From CAYWOS01 sp964459985 (GTDB taxonomy: Bacteria; Bacillota; Clostridia; Christensenellales; Aristaeellaceae): DNA of 64,000 bases. The translations under genes and the position numbers were made by a program. The DNA lies in the NCBI GenBank assembly GCA_964459985.1, contig CAYWOS010000006.1, positions 29,382 to 93,381 on the forward strand, read 5' to 3'. Below, piece by piece: positions 52,653 through 61,931 of the stretch (the first letter of the stretch is position 1; each line of letters begins with the position of its first letter). The notes under the pieces are model-generated. The model was not told the origin of the DNA and searched no databases. It saw only the letters and a program-made list of their open reading frames with translations.

Positions 52653-52724
52653 CGGCGCTTGACACGATGCGTTATACTGACAGAGGACTCAACAAGGGCC
52701 GCGCCGCGCGGCAGGGAGGGACAT

Positions 52725-53564
52725 ATGGAATGGAACATCGTCGCGGATTCGAGCTGCGATCTCAAAACTTTACCTGATTTGACGGAAAACGTCGGTTACT
52801 CCGTGATTCCCTTTGTGATCACCGTCGGACAAAAGGACTATATCGACGACGAACGGCTCGACGCCGGCGCGATGGTGGACGATATGGAACGCACCGCCAC
52901 CGCCAGCCGCACCGCCTGCCCCTCGCCCGGCGCGTTTTATGATCAGTTCAAGCGCGCCGACCGGTCGATCGCCGTCACCATATCCGGCGAATTGTCGGGC
53001 AGCTACGGCAGCGCCTGCGCGGCGATGAAAATGATCGAGGAAGAGTACCCCGAAAAAAAGGTATACGTGCTTAATTCGCGCTCGACGGGCCCCGAGCCGG
53101 CGATCATCGTCGAGGGCATCCGCGAATCCATCAAAAAAGGGCTGTCTTTTGAACACATCGTCGCCGCCGCCGAGCGCCTCGCCGACAAAACGCACGTGCT
53201 GTTCGTGCTTTCATCCTTTGAAAACTTGGTCAAAAACGGGCGCATGAGCCGCATCGCGGGCTTCATCGCCGGCAAGCTGGGAATGCGCGTGATCGGCATG
53301 GGCACCGAGGAAGGGCGTATCGCCATCCGCCACAAAACGCGCGGCGCGGGCAAAGCGCTTTCGCTGCTGCTCGAGGAAATGCGCGAGATCGGCTACGCCG
53401 GCGGGCGCGTGGTTATCAGTCATTGCCAGAACCTCCTGATGGCGTCCACGCTCGGCGAAAAAATCAAAAGCGCCTGGAATACCGCCGAGGTCGTCATCCT
53501 GACGACGCGCGGCCTGTGCAGCTATTACGCCGAGCGCGGCGGGCTGATCGTCGCATTTTCATAA
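52725..53564 (+). CDS. DegV-family fatty-acid-binding protein
   Basis: 279 residues. DegV signatures: ADSSCDLKTL near residue 6, TACPSPGAFYDQF near 62, ISGELSGSYGSA near 86, LNSRSTGPEPA, KNGRMSR and the C-terminal GLCSYYAERGGL. In FakB proteins this fold carries fatty acids for FakA kinase; a FakA gene is not in view. The ATG at 52725 follows GGGAGGG. A TATACT lies upstream with a poor -35. Confidence 0.9.
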   Translation: MEWNIVADSSCDLKTLPDLTENVGYSVIPFVITVGQKDYIDDERLDAGAMVDDMERTATASRTACPSPGAFYDQFKRADRSIAVTISGELSGSYGSACAAMKMIEEEYPEKKVYVLNSRSTGPEPAIIVEGIRESIKKGLSFEHIVAAAERLADKTHVLFVLSSFENLVKNGRMSRIAGFIAGKLGMRVIGMGTEEGRIAIRHKTRGAGKALSLLLEEMREIGYAGGRVVISHCQNLLMASTLGEKIKSAWNTAEVVILTTRGLCSYYAERGGLIVAFS

Positions 53565-53571
53565 CGATGGC

Positions 53572-53600
53572 TTGACAAATCGGCTCCGGCCCGATATAAT
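53572..53600 (+). promoter_or_regulatory. Consensus promoter of the aldo-keto reductase operon
   Basis: TTGACA (53572-53577), 17 bp, TATAAT (53595-53600): a perfect sigma-70 match, 41 bp before the start. Confidence 0.9.
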
Positions 53601-53641
53601 AAGAACACTCGTTCTCTTTACACAACGCTGCGGAGGTACAT

Positions 53642-54784
53642 ATGCGGTACAGACAACTGGGCGATACCGGTCTCATGGTCAGCGAAATCGGTCTGGGCGG
53701 CGAATGGCTCGAACGCCACACGACGGACGAATGTATTCAGATCATCAAAACCTGCCGGGAAAACGGCGTCAACATCCTCGACTGCTGGATGTCGAACCCC
53801 GTCGTGAGGCAGAATATCGGCGCGGGCATCCGTGACGCGCGCGACAAATGGATCATTCAGGGGCACATCGGCTCGACATGGCAGGACGGGCAGTACGTCC
53901 GCACGCGCGAGCTTCAGGCGGTGAAAGCCGCCTTTTCCGATCTGCTCGACCGCCTCGGCACCGACTATATCGATCTGGGTATGATACATTTCGTCGATTC
54001 GCCCAAAGAATTTGACGAGCTGATGCGCGGCGAGTTTATCGAATACGTCCGACAGCTCAAGCGCGACGGGCGCATCCGGCAGATCGGCTTGAGTACGCAC
54101 AACCCCGCCGTGGCAAAACTGGCGGCGCTCACGGGCGAAATCAAGGTCATCCTGTTCAGCGTCAATCCCGCCTTCGATATGCTGCCGGCGACGGAGGATC
54201 TCAACGACTATTTCGTCGACACCTACGCGGGCGATTTGAGCGGCATCGCGCCCGAGCGCGCCGAATTGTACCGCGTCTGCGAGCAGCGCGGCGTCGCCAT
54301 CACCGTCATGAAGGGTTACGCGGGCGGACGGCTGTTCAATGAAAAGGCGTCGCCCTTCGGCGTCGCGCTCACGCCCGTTCAATGCCTGCATTACGCGCTG
54401 ACGCGCCCGGCAGTGGCGAGCGTGATGGTGGGCTACGATACCCCTGAACAGGTGCTTGAGGCCGTCGCCTACGAAACGGCGTCCGAGGAAGAAAAGGACT
54501 ACGCCACCGCGCTTGCCGGCGCGCCGAGCCACGCCTATTCGGGCGACTGCACGTACTGCGGGCACTGCAAGCCCTGCCCGGCGGGCATCGACATCGCCAT
54601 GGTCAACAAATACTACGATCTGGCGACCATGCAAAAGGACGTGCCGCCCACCGTGCGCGCGCATTACGCCGCGCTTGCCGTCAACGCCTCCGCCTGCCTT
54701 GCCTGCGGCGGCTGCGAAACGCGCTGTCCCTTCCATGTGCCCGTCGTCGAGCGCATGGAAAAGGCGAACAAACTGTTCGGATAA
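53642..54784 (+). CDS. Aldo-keto reductase with C-terminal 4Fe-4S ferredoxin domain
   Basis: 380 residues. AKR barrel from MRYRQLGDTGLMVSEIGLGG to about 285, with IGLSTHNPAVAKL and the VMVGYDTPEQV end motif. The C-terminal part has CTYCGHCKPCPAGIDI and CLACGGCETRCPFHVPV, the two cluster motifs of the AKR-ferredoxin class. The usual AKR catalytic Tyr-Lys pattern is weak: NILDCWMSNP replaces the FDTA-Y segment, so classical NADPH ketone reduction is uncertain. The downstream flavodoxin-like gene could be its redox partner. Confidence 0.9.
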   Translation: MRYRQLGDTGLMVSEIGLGGEWLERHTTDECIQIIKTCRENGVNILDCWMSNPVVRQNIGAGIRDARDKWIIQGHIGSTWQDGQYVRTRELQAVKAAFSDLLDRLGTDYIDLGMIHFVDSPKEFDELMRGEFIEYVRQLKRDGRIRQIGLSTHNPAVAKLAALTGEIKVILFSVNPAFDMLPATEDLNDYFVDTYAGDLSGIAPERAELYRVCEQRGVAITVMKGYAGGRLFNEKASPFGVALTPVQCLHYALTRPAVASVMVGYDTPEQVLEAVAYETASEEEKDYATALAGAPSHAYSGDCTYCGHCKPCPAGIDIAMVNKYYDLATMQKDVPPTVRAHYAALAVNASACLACGGCETRCPFHVPVVERMEKANKLFG

Positions 54785-54796
54785 GGAGAAAAACCC

Positions 54797-55303
54797 ATGG
54801 ACGCTGTCATCTATACCTCAAACACAGGCTTTACCGCGCAATACGCGAAGCTGTTCGCCGCGCGCGCCGTGCTGCCCGTCTATTCGCTCGCGGAAGCGCG
54901 CGCCAAATTGCGCCCCGGCGCGCCGGTCGTCTACATGGGCTGGCTGATGGGCGGCATGGTGCGCGGGTACAAAAAAGCGGCGAACACATTCGACGTGCGC
55001 GCCGTCTGCGGCGTCGGTATGGGCAAAACGGGCTCGCAGATCGAGGAAGTCCGCAAAGCCAACCGTCTGGACGCCTCCATGCCCATCTTTACGCTGCAGG
55101 GCGGGTTTGACCGGCAAAAGCTCAAGGGAATCTATCGAATTATGATGAATATGGCGGTCAGCGCCAAGGCGAAGGCTGTCGCCGGGCGCGGCGAGCAGAC
55201 GCCGGAGGAGGCGGACATGCTCGATCTCGTCACGCGCGGCGGCAATCGCGTCAGCGAAGAAAACCTCGCGGAGCTCGAGGCGTGGTTCGACGCCGCCAAG
55301 TAA
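54797..55303 (+). CDS. Flavodoxin-like protein
   Basis: 168 residues. The N-terminal FMN phosphate loop YTSNTGFTAQYAKLFA and VVYMGWLMGGMVRGYKKA fit the flavodoxin-domain family that includes HemG-like proteins. Likely an electron carrier. It starts 12 bp after the AKR-ferredoxin gene with an AAGGAG site, so the two are probably a redox pair. The terminator at 55335-55369 follows. Confidence 0.8.
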   Translation: MDAVIYTSNTGFTAQYAKLFAARAVLPVYSLAEARAKLRPGAPVVYMGWLMGGMVRGYKKAANTFDVRAVCGVGMGKTGSQIEEVRKANRLDASMPIFTLQGGFDRQKLKGIYRIMMNMAVSAKAKAVAGRGEQTPEEADMLDLVTRGGNRVSEENLAELEAWFDAAK

Positions 55304-55334
55304 ACCTCGGCGACAGGCTCCCAATTGATAAAAT

Positions 55335-55369
55335 CGGACGCGAACGCTGATATACGTTCGCGTCCGTTT
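55335..55369. terminator. Bidirectional terminator between flavodoxin and inositol-phosphatase genes
   Basis: CGGACGCGAACG (55335-55346) and its perfect complement (55355-55366) around an 8-nt loop, with AAA before and TTT after. Confidence 0.85.
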
Positions 55370-55386
55370 CCTATTCGGCAGAAAAA

Positions 55387-56163
55387 TTACTTCCTCAAAA
55401 TATCGTCGAGGATACCCCGCGCGTCATCAAAGCACGCGGCGTTGGCGGCAAGCACGCGTTTCGGTTCGCCGAAAACGGCGTTTTCCTTGCCGTCCAGCGC
55501 GATCCTGCCGCCCGCCTCGGTCACCAGCAGCGCGCCGGCGGCGTAATCCCACGGCGACAGGCGCATTTCAAAGAATACATCCAGCTTGCCGCAGGCGATA
55601 TCGCACAGGTCGAGCGCCGCGCTGCCGCAGCGCCTCAAATCGACGGCGCGGCGCAGGAAAACGCCGCAGGCGCGCAGCGTGTCGTCCCAGCAATCCTCGT
55701 GATACGGCGACGTGCCGTAGCCGACCAGCGCTTTTTGAAGCGGCAGATCGCTCGCGCCGATCGCTCGCCCGTTCAGCCGCGCGCCCTTGCCGAGCTCGGC
55801 GGTGAACATATCGTCGTCGTACGGCTGGTACACCGCCGCCAGCACGGGACGCCTGCCTTCCGTCAGCGCGACCGACACCGCCGAGCACCGCCGCGCGCGG
55901 ATGAAATTGGTCGTGCCGTCAATGGGATCAATAATCCACGTCGGCGCGTCGGACAGCGGCTGATTGGCGCGCTCCTCGCTCATCACCAAGGCCGTGGGCA
56001 AAAGATCGCGCAGCGCTTCGATCAGAAGCTCCTGCGCCTTCACGTCCATATCGGTCACAAAATTCGCGTGTCCTTCCTTCACATGCACGGCGTACGCCTC
56101 GCGCCCCTCAAAGAGCGGCTTGAGCGCGCGCATCGCGTCGGTCAGCGCATGGATCATCGTCAT
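55387..56163 (-). CDS. Inositol monophosphatase-family phosphatase
   Basis: 258 residues. Metal-binding motifs: SEERANQ near residue 62, WIIDPIDGTTNFI near 75 and SPWDYAAGALLVTEAGG near 204. Family members hydrolyse inositol phosphates, 3-prime-phosphoadenosine phosphate or fructose-1,6-bisphosphate; the substrate here is not decidable. Has its own promoter. Confidence 0.93.
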   Translation of the reverse strand: MTMIHALTDAMRALKPLFEGREAYAVHVKEGHANFVTDMDVKAQELLIEALRDLLPTALVMSEERANQPLSDAPTWIIDPIDGTTNFIRARRCSAVSVALTEGRRPVLAAVYQPYDDDMFTAELGKGARLNGRAIGASDLPLQKALVGYGTSPYHEDCWDDTLRACGVFLRRAVDLRRCGSAALDLCDIACGKLDVFFEMRLSPWDYAAGALLVTEAGGRIALDGKENAVFGEPKRVLAANAACFDDARGILDDILRK

Positions 56164-56201
56164 TCCCCCGCTTCATCATTCGTCGCTACACAGCCTCCGC
56201 C

Positions 56202-56230
56202 ATTATAACGGAACAACAGGCGCAATGCAA
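56202..56230 (-). promoter_or_regulatory. Promoter of the inositol-phosphatase gene
   Basis: On the minus strand: TTGCAT (56225-56230), 17 bp, TATAAT (56202-56207). Confidence 0.78.
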
Positions 56231-56264
56231 GCGCGCCGCAAAACAAGAAAACCCGAAAAACGCG

Positions 56265-56291
56265 AAAAACCCGCCGCGCAAGGGCGGCGGG
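56265..56291 (-). terminator. Terminator of the sigma/anti-sigma operon
   Basis: On the minus strand, CCCGCCGC, 6-nt loop, GCGGCGGG, then TTTTT. Confidence 0.85.
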
Positions 56292-56325
56292 AGCGTTTGC
56301 ATCGGTTCTGCGCGCGAAGGCCGTT

Positions 56326-57630
56326 TTAGGGCACGGCAGGCGCGGCGGTCAGCGAAACGACGACGGCTTCTTCCGGTCGCTCCTGCCGGCCGTCTTCGTC
56401 GGCGGCTTCTTTCGCACGGTCGGTGAACACCGGCACGAGCCGCAGCGAATCGACGGGCGCGGCGGGCGCGTTATAGGAATTCAGTACCTCCATCGACAAA
56501 TCATGCGCGCCGTACTCGCCCAGAAAGGCGTCCAGCTCCTCGTCGCCCGCGTACACTGCGTAGTAGTTGAACACCGTCGCTTCCCTATCCTCCTCGTCGT
56601 ACAGGGGCTTGCCGTTCTTGCCCGTCAGCACGGCGGCAAGCTTGACCTCGATGGGCGACACGGTCACCGTGCCCTCGACGAAGTAATCGCTGAATTCCGC
56701 CTTGAAGGGGTACTCGCGCGCCGCGTTTGCCGCCGCGCGGGCAATCGTCACATAGATCGGCTCCCTTGTGCGCTCGCCGCCGCCGGTGTACCACGATTCG
56801 CCGTCAAAATAGATGTAATGCGTGCCGCGATACAGGCTGAAGCGGATGGTGATCCGATCCTTGCCGCGCACGGCGTCGGGAAGCGGCGACTCGAAGCGTT
56901 TATAACCCAGTATCGCGCCGTCCTCCTGCCGTTTTTCGTCCGACATGCTCAAATCGATATAGTCGTCCTCGCCCTCGCCCCAGTACGCGCCGTCGCCGAG
57001 GTAGGTGTTCAGCCGGATCAATCCCTTTTTCTCGCCCGTCTCCCGGATAGCTTTCAATCGTTCGATCAGCGCCGCGTCGTCCAGCATCCACGCCTGCCTC
57101 GCTTTTTCTATCTGTTCGGGCGTCGAAACGCCGGCGATGGCGGTCTCCGTCATCCCAAGCGTCTCCATTTCGCCGTCCGCAGGCAGCCACGAATCGTCGA
57201 TCACATCGCCGTTGGTCTTCAGGCTGTACGATATGGAAAGCGTTTCGCCGTCATAATAGGATTGCTCGACGGTGAAATCCGCCTTGCCGTACTTCCTGTC
57301 CTCCGAGGGCGCGACGGTCTGCGTGTCGCCGCCCGGCGCGCTTTGTTGATCCAGCGCGTTCAGGAAGCGGCCAATGCCGCTGTCTTCGCCGAATTCCCCG
57401 GCAAACAGCCCGAATACGCCGGTGGATACGGCGATCGCCGCGCAGGTGATCGCCAGCAGAATGCACGCGCAGACAAGCGCGGCGGATACTTTTTTCTTCA
57501 TGATTGGTTTCTCCTTTTCGTCGTCGGACAGGCGCGCGAGCGTCGCGCGCACCGCCGCCGCGTCCTTTTCTTCATGACTCGGATAGAGCGCGCGCAGCGC
57601 CTCGCGCGAGGGCATGGTTTGCTTTTTCAT
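56326..57630 (-). CDS. Membrane anti-sigma factor-like protein (DUF4179 type)
   Basis: 434 residues. A cytoplasmic N-terminus of about 45 residues (SHEEKDAAAVRATLARLSDD) would bind the sigma factor. One membrane helix (AALVCACILLAITCAAIAVS) follows, then a large extracellular domain. Its gene overlaps the ECF sigma gene by four bases, the standard sigma/anti-sigma arrangement. The outside domain resembles DUF4179 proteins seen with Clostridia sigma factors. The stimulus is unknown. Confidence 0.82.
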   Translation of the reverse strand: MKKQTMPSREALRALYPSHEEKDAAAVRATLARLSDDEKEKPIMKKKVSAALVCACILLAITCAAIAVSTGVFGLFAGEFGEDSGIGRFLNALDQQSAPGGDTQTVAPSEDRKYGKADFTVEQSYYDGETLSISYSLKTNGDVIDDSWLPADGEMETLGMTETAIAGVSTPEQIEKARQAWMLDDAALIERLKAIRETGEKKGLIRLNTYLGDGAYWGEGEDDYIDLSMSDEKRQEDGAILGYKRFESPLPDAVRGKDRITIRFSLYRGTHYIYFDGESWYTGGGERTREPIYVTIARAAANAAREYPFKAEFSDYFVEGTVTVSPIEVKLAAVLTGKNGKPLYDEEDREATVFNYYAVYAGDEELDAFLGEYGAHDLSMEVLNSYNAPAAPVDSLRLVPVFTDRAKEAADEDGRQERPEEAVVVSLTAAPAVP

Positions 57631-58097
57631 GATAGCGTCACCTCCGTGTCGAGCGCGCGGCGCAGTTTCCTCCGGGCGCGAAACAGCCTGCTTTTGAGCT
57701 GCGGGAGCGTCAGGGACAGGATTTGCGCCGTCTCGCGCTCGGTGAGCCCTTCCATGTAGCGAAGCAGAAGCGGCGTGCGCAGCGTATCGGGCAGCGCGTC
57801 AAGCGCCTCCCTCAATCCCGTATCGGACGGCTCGAAACCGCGCTCGGGAACGCTTTCCACCGGGACGACGCGGCGCCGCGCGCGCTGGATATTGCGGCAC
57901 TCGTTGATCACGACGCGCATGAGATACGCCTCGAGACGGCTTTCGTCGACGGCTTCGCGCCTGCGCCAGACGTTCAGCAGCGCCTGCTGTACGGCGTCCT
58001 GCGCGTCGGCGTCCGCGCGCAGGATGCTCAACGCCATGCGTTTCATCGCCGGGGCGAACGCCTCCGCCCGCGCCGCGTAGGTTTCCTTTGTGACCAT
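57627..58097 (-). CDS. ECF sigma-70 family RNA polymerase sigma factor
   Basis: 156 residues: region 2 (ILRADADAQDAVQQALLNVW near 25-45) and region 4 (LLLRYMEGLTERETAQILSL to LKSRLFRARRKLRRAL). No N- or C-terminal extension domains. The ATG at 58097 is chosen since GGAGGG lies just upstream. Upstream in-frame codons overlap the promoter. It probably directs transcription from its own promoter and is held by the coupled membrane protein. Confidence 0.92.
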   Translation of the reverse strand: MVTKETYAARAEAFAPAMKRMALSILRADADAQDAVQQALLNVWRRREAVDESRLEAYLMRVVINECRNIQRARRRVVPVESVPERGFEPSDTGLREALDALPDTLRTPLLLRYMEGLTERETAQILSLTLPQLKSRLFRARRKLRRALDTEVTLS

Positions 58098-58126
58098 GAT
58101 CCCTCCAAGACCGCGCCGCAGGGCGC

Positions 58127-58174
58127 TGAAACATGTTTCATCCATCATACGGCCGAGAGCGGGCGAAAGTTGCG
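58127..58174 (-). promoter_or_regulatory. Candidate ECF autoregulatory promoter with downstream palindrome
   Basis: On the minus strand: GCAAC (58169-58173), 17 bp, CGTA (58148-58151) resembles AAC/CGT-type ECF promoters; TATGAT overlaps the -10. Directly downstream is the perfect 14-bp palindrome TGAAACATGTTTCA (58127-58140). Confidence 0.5.
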
Positions 58175-58218
58175 CGCCGTCGCAAAAAAATCGGGAACGA
58201 AACAGTTCAGGAACGGCA

Positions 58219-58249
58219 AAGGGGCGCTTTTTCGTCAAAAGCACCCCTT
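58219..58249 (-). terminator. Hairpin downstream of the GH31 gene
   Basis: AAGGGGTGCTTTT and AAAAGCGCCCCTT pair on the minus strand with one wobble; the tail TTTGCC is only weakly U-rich. Probably ends the GH31 operon before the sigma gene. Confidence 0.5.
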
Positions 58250-58365
58250 CGCATACCCATAAATCGTTGAAGAAACCGGTAAGGCGTCATCGCCATAGGA
58301 CACGCTTGATGTCGTCTGTCGATTGTCATGTACATTCTGCTTCAGAAGACTGCACGCCCCGCCCG

Positions 58366-60678
58366 TCATTCCCCAAACACGCGGGCGTCGAAAAAGCAGT
58401 CGGTATCAGGCGTGAGCGGCACGGCCGCGCCGTTTGGCAGGCGCAGCGTGGCTGCGCAGGAACAGCGCGCGACGCAGTTTTGCCCGTCGCGGCGGTAGGT
58501 CGCCGTCGCGGCGGTATTGCCGTGAACGTCGGGAATCAGGACGGTCTCCCCAGCGCCGTCCCCGATCGGGAAAGCGGTCAGGGTGAGATCGGAAGCGTAG
58601 TCGCCGTTGGGGATATCGTCGCGCGAGGAAGGCAGCAGCGTGTTCTCGCGCACCCAGAGCGGCAAGGAATGGTAATCATACGTCTCGCGCATCCAGCGCC
58701 CGCCGCGGACCACGCGCCCGTCGAGCAAATGCGTCCACACGCCGCTCGGAAGATAGTAATCAACCCGCCCGTTTTCCGTCATGACGGGCGCGACGAGCAG
58801 CTTGTCGCCCAGCATGTACTGGCGGTCCAGCGTGTCGGCGGCGGGATCGTCGGGGAATTCCAGCAGCATGGGGCGCAAAACGGGCGTCCCGCATTCGTGC
58901 GCCTCGACCGCCTTTTGATAGAGATACGGCATCAGACGGCACTTGAGCCGCGTGAACTCGCGCAGCACGTCGCAGGATTCCTCGTCGAACAGCCACGGCA
59001 CGCGATAGCTGTCCGAGCCATGCAGACGGCTGTGCGAGGAGAGCAGCCCGAACGCGCACCAGCGCTTGTAGACGCTCGCGGGCGCGGTTCTTTCAAACCC
59101 GCTGATGTCATGACTCCAGAAGGCGAAGCCCGAGTGCGCCAGCGACAGCCCGGCGCGCAGCGTTTCCGCCATCGAGGGGAACGAGGCGAGGCAGTCGCCG
59201 CTCCAGTGCACGGGCATCCCCTGCCCGCCGACGGTCGCCGAGCGCGCGAACAGCACGGCGTCGCCCGCCCCGCGCTCGTTCGCGAGCACGTCGTATACGG
59301 CGCGATTATACAACTGCGTGTAATAATTATGCATTTTAACGGGATCGCTGCCGTCGAACCAGCGCACGCCGCGCACGGGCACGCGCTCGCCGAAATCGGT
59401 CTTGAAGCAGTCGACGCCCATGCGCGTCAGGTTCCTCAAATAGCCCTGATACCACTTCACGGCGTCGGGATTGGTGAAATCGACCAGTCCCAGCCCCGCC
59501 TGCCACAGATCGGTCTGATAGGGCGAGCCATCCTCGCGCTTGAGCAGATAGCCGCGCTCCGCGCCCTCGCTGAAGCGCGCCGAGTTTTGCGCGATATAGG
59601 GATTGATCCATACGCAGATATGCAGCCCGCGCGATTTGAGCCGCGCGAGCATCCCCTCGGGATCGGGGAAAGCGGCCTTGTCCCACTCGAAATCGCACCA
59701 GTGAAAGCCGCGCATCCAGAAGCAATCGTAATGGAACACATGCACGGGGATATCGCGCTTCGCCATGCCGGACAGCAGCATATCCGTGACCGTTTTTTCA
59801 TCGTACGCCGTGGTGAACGAGGTGGACAGCCACAGCCCCATCGACCACGCGGGCGGCAGCGCGGGGCGTCCCGTCAGCGCGGTATAGCGCCGCAGGATTT
59901 CCTTGGGCGACGGCCCGGCGATCAGGAGATAACTGATCCTTTCGCCGCGCACGGCGAACTGCACGCGCTCGACGTTCTCCGTCGCCACCTCAAAGCGCAC
60001 GTCGGCCAAGCTCTCGACCAACACGCCGTAGCCGCGATTGGTCATATAGAAAGGGATGTTTTTGTAGGCGAGCTCGGAGCACGTGCCGCCGTCAGCGTTC
60101 CAGATATCGACGGACTGGCCGTTCTTGACGTACGCGCCGAAGCGCTCGCCCAGTCCGTACACGCATTCGCCGACCGACAGATCAAGGCTGTCCGTCATAT
60201 ATGCCTCGCCGCAGGGCACATCCATGGCGTCGGTCAGGTTGCGTCCGCCGTCGTCGAGCGTCATGTACGCGAGCGATTTCTCGCCCGTGCCCGTCAGGTA
60301 TTCTCCGCGAAAGCTAAACGCAATCCCCCATTCGCGCGGCTTTTTGGAGATCGCGGCGCGAAGCTCGCCCGACGCGAAGGCGAACTCGTCCTCCGTATCG
60401 GTGATCACGGGCTGAACGGGCGATTCGGCGATCGCGGGATGCGGCGCGCGGTCGATCCGGCCCTTGTGATGCGTCGCCGTCACGCGGATCACGCCCTCCA
60501 TCGGCGCGGACAGCGTGACGTTCAGCGCCGGCAGCATGGTCGCCGCGCGATACGTGACCGACGCCGCCGGCGCGAGCAGCTCGGCGCGCCCGTCGCGGAC
60601 GCGGGCTTCGTACAGCTCGGTCGCGTACAGCGCCGTCACGCCCTTGCGCATCATCCAGTGACCGTTCATGAACTTCAT
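58366..60678 (-). CDS. yicI: Glycoside hydrolase family 31, YicI-like alpha-xylosidase
   Basis: Cytoplasmic exo-acting enzyme releasing alpha-linked xylose or glucose from imported oligosaccharides. 770 residues, as in E. coli YicI. Seen: N-terminal beta domain, barrel with PVHVFHYDCFWMRGFHWCDF, nucleophile Asp near 428 in KTDFGERVP, then WFDGSDPVKMHNYY, the acid/base region VHWSGDCLASFPSMAE, and FGLLSSHSRLHGS. Strong motif agreement with YicI favours alpha-xylosidase over alpha-glucosidase. It starts 14 bp after the methyltransferase gene, so they share a transcript. Confidence 0.94.
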   Translation of the reverse strand: MKFMNGHWMMRKGVTALYATELYEARVRDGRAELLAPAASVTYRAATMLPALNVTLSAPMEGVIRVTATHHKGRIDRAPHPAIAESPVQPVITDTEDEFAFASGELRAAISKKPREWGIAFSFRGEYLTGTGEKSLAYMTLDDGGRNLTDAMDVPCGEAYMTDSLDLSVGECVYGLGERFGAYVKNGQSVDIWNADGGTCSELAYKNIPFYMTNRGYGVLVESLADVRFEVATENVERVQFAVRGERISYLLIAGPSPKEILRRYTALTGRPALPPAWSMGLWLSTSFTTAYDEKTVTDMLLSGMAKRDIPVHVFHYDCFWMRGFHWCDFEWDKAAFPDPEGMLARLKSRGLHICVWINPYIAQNSARFSEGAERGYLLKREDGSPYQTDLWQAGLGLVDFTNPDAVKWYQGYLRNLTRMGVDCFKTDFGERVPVRGVRWFDGSDPVKMHNYYTQLYNRAVYDVLANERGAGDAVLFARSATVGGQGMPVHWSGDCLASFPSMAETLRAGLSLAHSGFAFWSHDISGFERTAPASVYKRWCAFGLLSSHSRLHGSDSYRVPWLFDEESCDVLREFTRLKCRLMPYLYQKAVEAHECGTPVLRPMLLEFPDDPAADTLDRQYMLGDKLLVAPVMTENGRVDYYLPSGVWTHLLDGRVVRGGRWMRETYDYHSLPLWVRENTLLPSSRDDIPNGDYASDLTLTAFPIGDGAGETVLIPDVHGNTAATATYRRDGQNCVARCSCAATLRLPNGAAVPLTPDTDCFFDARVFGE

Positions 60679-60692
60679 ACAAACGCCTCATT

Positions 60693-61919
60693 TCATGGGT
60701 TTTGAATGTACACCGTTCTCCTGCCCAGCACATCGACGACGAGAATGGCGGGCGTCCCGCGCAGGCGCGGCGCCTGTAAAACGGCGGGCAGCCCGGGCGA
60801 TTGCTTGCGGCGCGCGGCGTGATCGTAGGCGTGAAACACGCCGTCCGTCATCAGCCCCGCCGACCATTGATCAACGGCGTCCAGCCCGCGAATCCATTCG
60901 GGAAGGTCCGGCGCGTCGTAACGGTTCAGCGAAAAATCGTAATACCCGATGCCGGGCATGAGTTCGGCGTCAAGCGTCGAAGGCGTATCGTCCGAGGGCG
61001 CGCTGACCGTCATCGCCGTGCCGAGCAGCCTTTTACGCGCCACCGCGACGGCGCGGGGCGACCGATCCATCGCCAGATACCGCCTGCCCGCCTGCGCCGC
61101 CGCCACCGCCGCCGTTCCGCTCCCGCAGAACAGATCGGCGACCAGATCGTTTTCGCGCGTGCAGGCGAGGATCATACGGTTCAGCAGCGCGAGCGGCTTT
61201 TGCGTGTCATAGCCCGTGCGCTGCGGGTCCTTCTGCTGCAAATGGCTCACGTCGGTCCACACGTCGCCGGGATAGACGGGATCGTCGTCGTAATAGGTAT
61301 ACAATTTGCCGCCCGAGCGGATGGTGCGGTAGGCGCGCCCGTGTTCGTCCACCTGCCGCTTCATATGATTGGAGCGGTTCTCGCTGCGGCTGACGGGGAC
61401 GGCGGTGATATCAAAGAAATGCGCTTTTGATTTGCGGTAGAACAGAATCACGTCATGCTTGCGGCTGAACCGGTTCAGGCTGCGCCCACCCGTCTGATAC
61501 GCCCAGATGATCTCGTTGACGAAATGACGCTCGCCGAACAGCTCGTCGCACATAAGCCGCGCGCGCGCGACCATCCGGCTGTCCAGATGCAGGAAAAAGG
61601 AGCCGGTATCGTTCAACAGCTCCCGCGCCTGCACGACGGCGGCGCGCAGCATGGACAGGTACTGATCGGTATCGGCGTAATGATCGGAAAACGCGGGCAG
61701 GAGAAGCGACGGCTTGCCCGTCCTCCAGCCGTCCTCGCCCACGCGCATATTCATCTGGAATTTCTCGCCCGTCATAAAAGGCGGATCGTAATAGACGCAC
61801 TGCGCGCCGCCGGCATACGCGTTCAGATCGGCGCTTGCCGCATCGCCGATCATGAGCTCGCCGCGCGCGCCGTCCTTTTCATGGATTTCCTTCAGACAGA
61901 CGGTTTGCCGCCAAAGCAT
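60693..61919 (-). CDS. Stand-alone site-specific DNA methyltransferase (beta-class N6/N4)
   Basis: 408 residues. Catalytic motif IV reads YYDPPF near residue 43 and the SAM motif I LVADLFCGSGTAAVAA comes later near 258, the beta-class order. SFFLHLDSRMVARARLMCDE and NEIIWAYQTGGRS resemble type III Mod subunits, but no restriction subunit lies nearby. Methylates adenine or N4 of cytosine. AAAGGAG precedes the ATG. It lies between a Cys-rich protein gene (gap 12) and GH31 (gap 14). Confidence 0.88.
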   Translation of the reverse strand: MLWRQTVCLKEIHEKDGARGELMIGDAASADLNAYAGGAQCVYYDPPFMTGEKFQMNMRVGEDGWRTGKPSLLLPAFSDHYADTDQYLSMLRAAVVQARELLNDTGSFFLHLDSRMVARARLMCDELFGERHFVNEIIWAYQTGGRSLNRFSRKHDVILFYRKSKAHFFDITAVPVSRSENRSNHMKRQVDEHGRAYRTIRSGGKLYTYYDDDPVYPGDVWTDVSHLQQKDPQRTGYDTQKPLALLNRMILACTRENDLVADLFCGSGTAAVAAAQAGRRYLAMDRSPRAVAVARKRLLGTAMTVSAPSDDTPSTLDAELMPGIGYYDFSLNRYDAPDLPEWIRGLDAVDQWSAGLMTDGVFHAYDHAARRKQSPGLPAVLQAPRLRGTPAILVVDVLGRRTVYIQNP

Positions 61920-61931
61920 ACGCTCGCTCCT

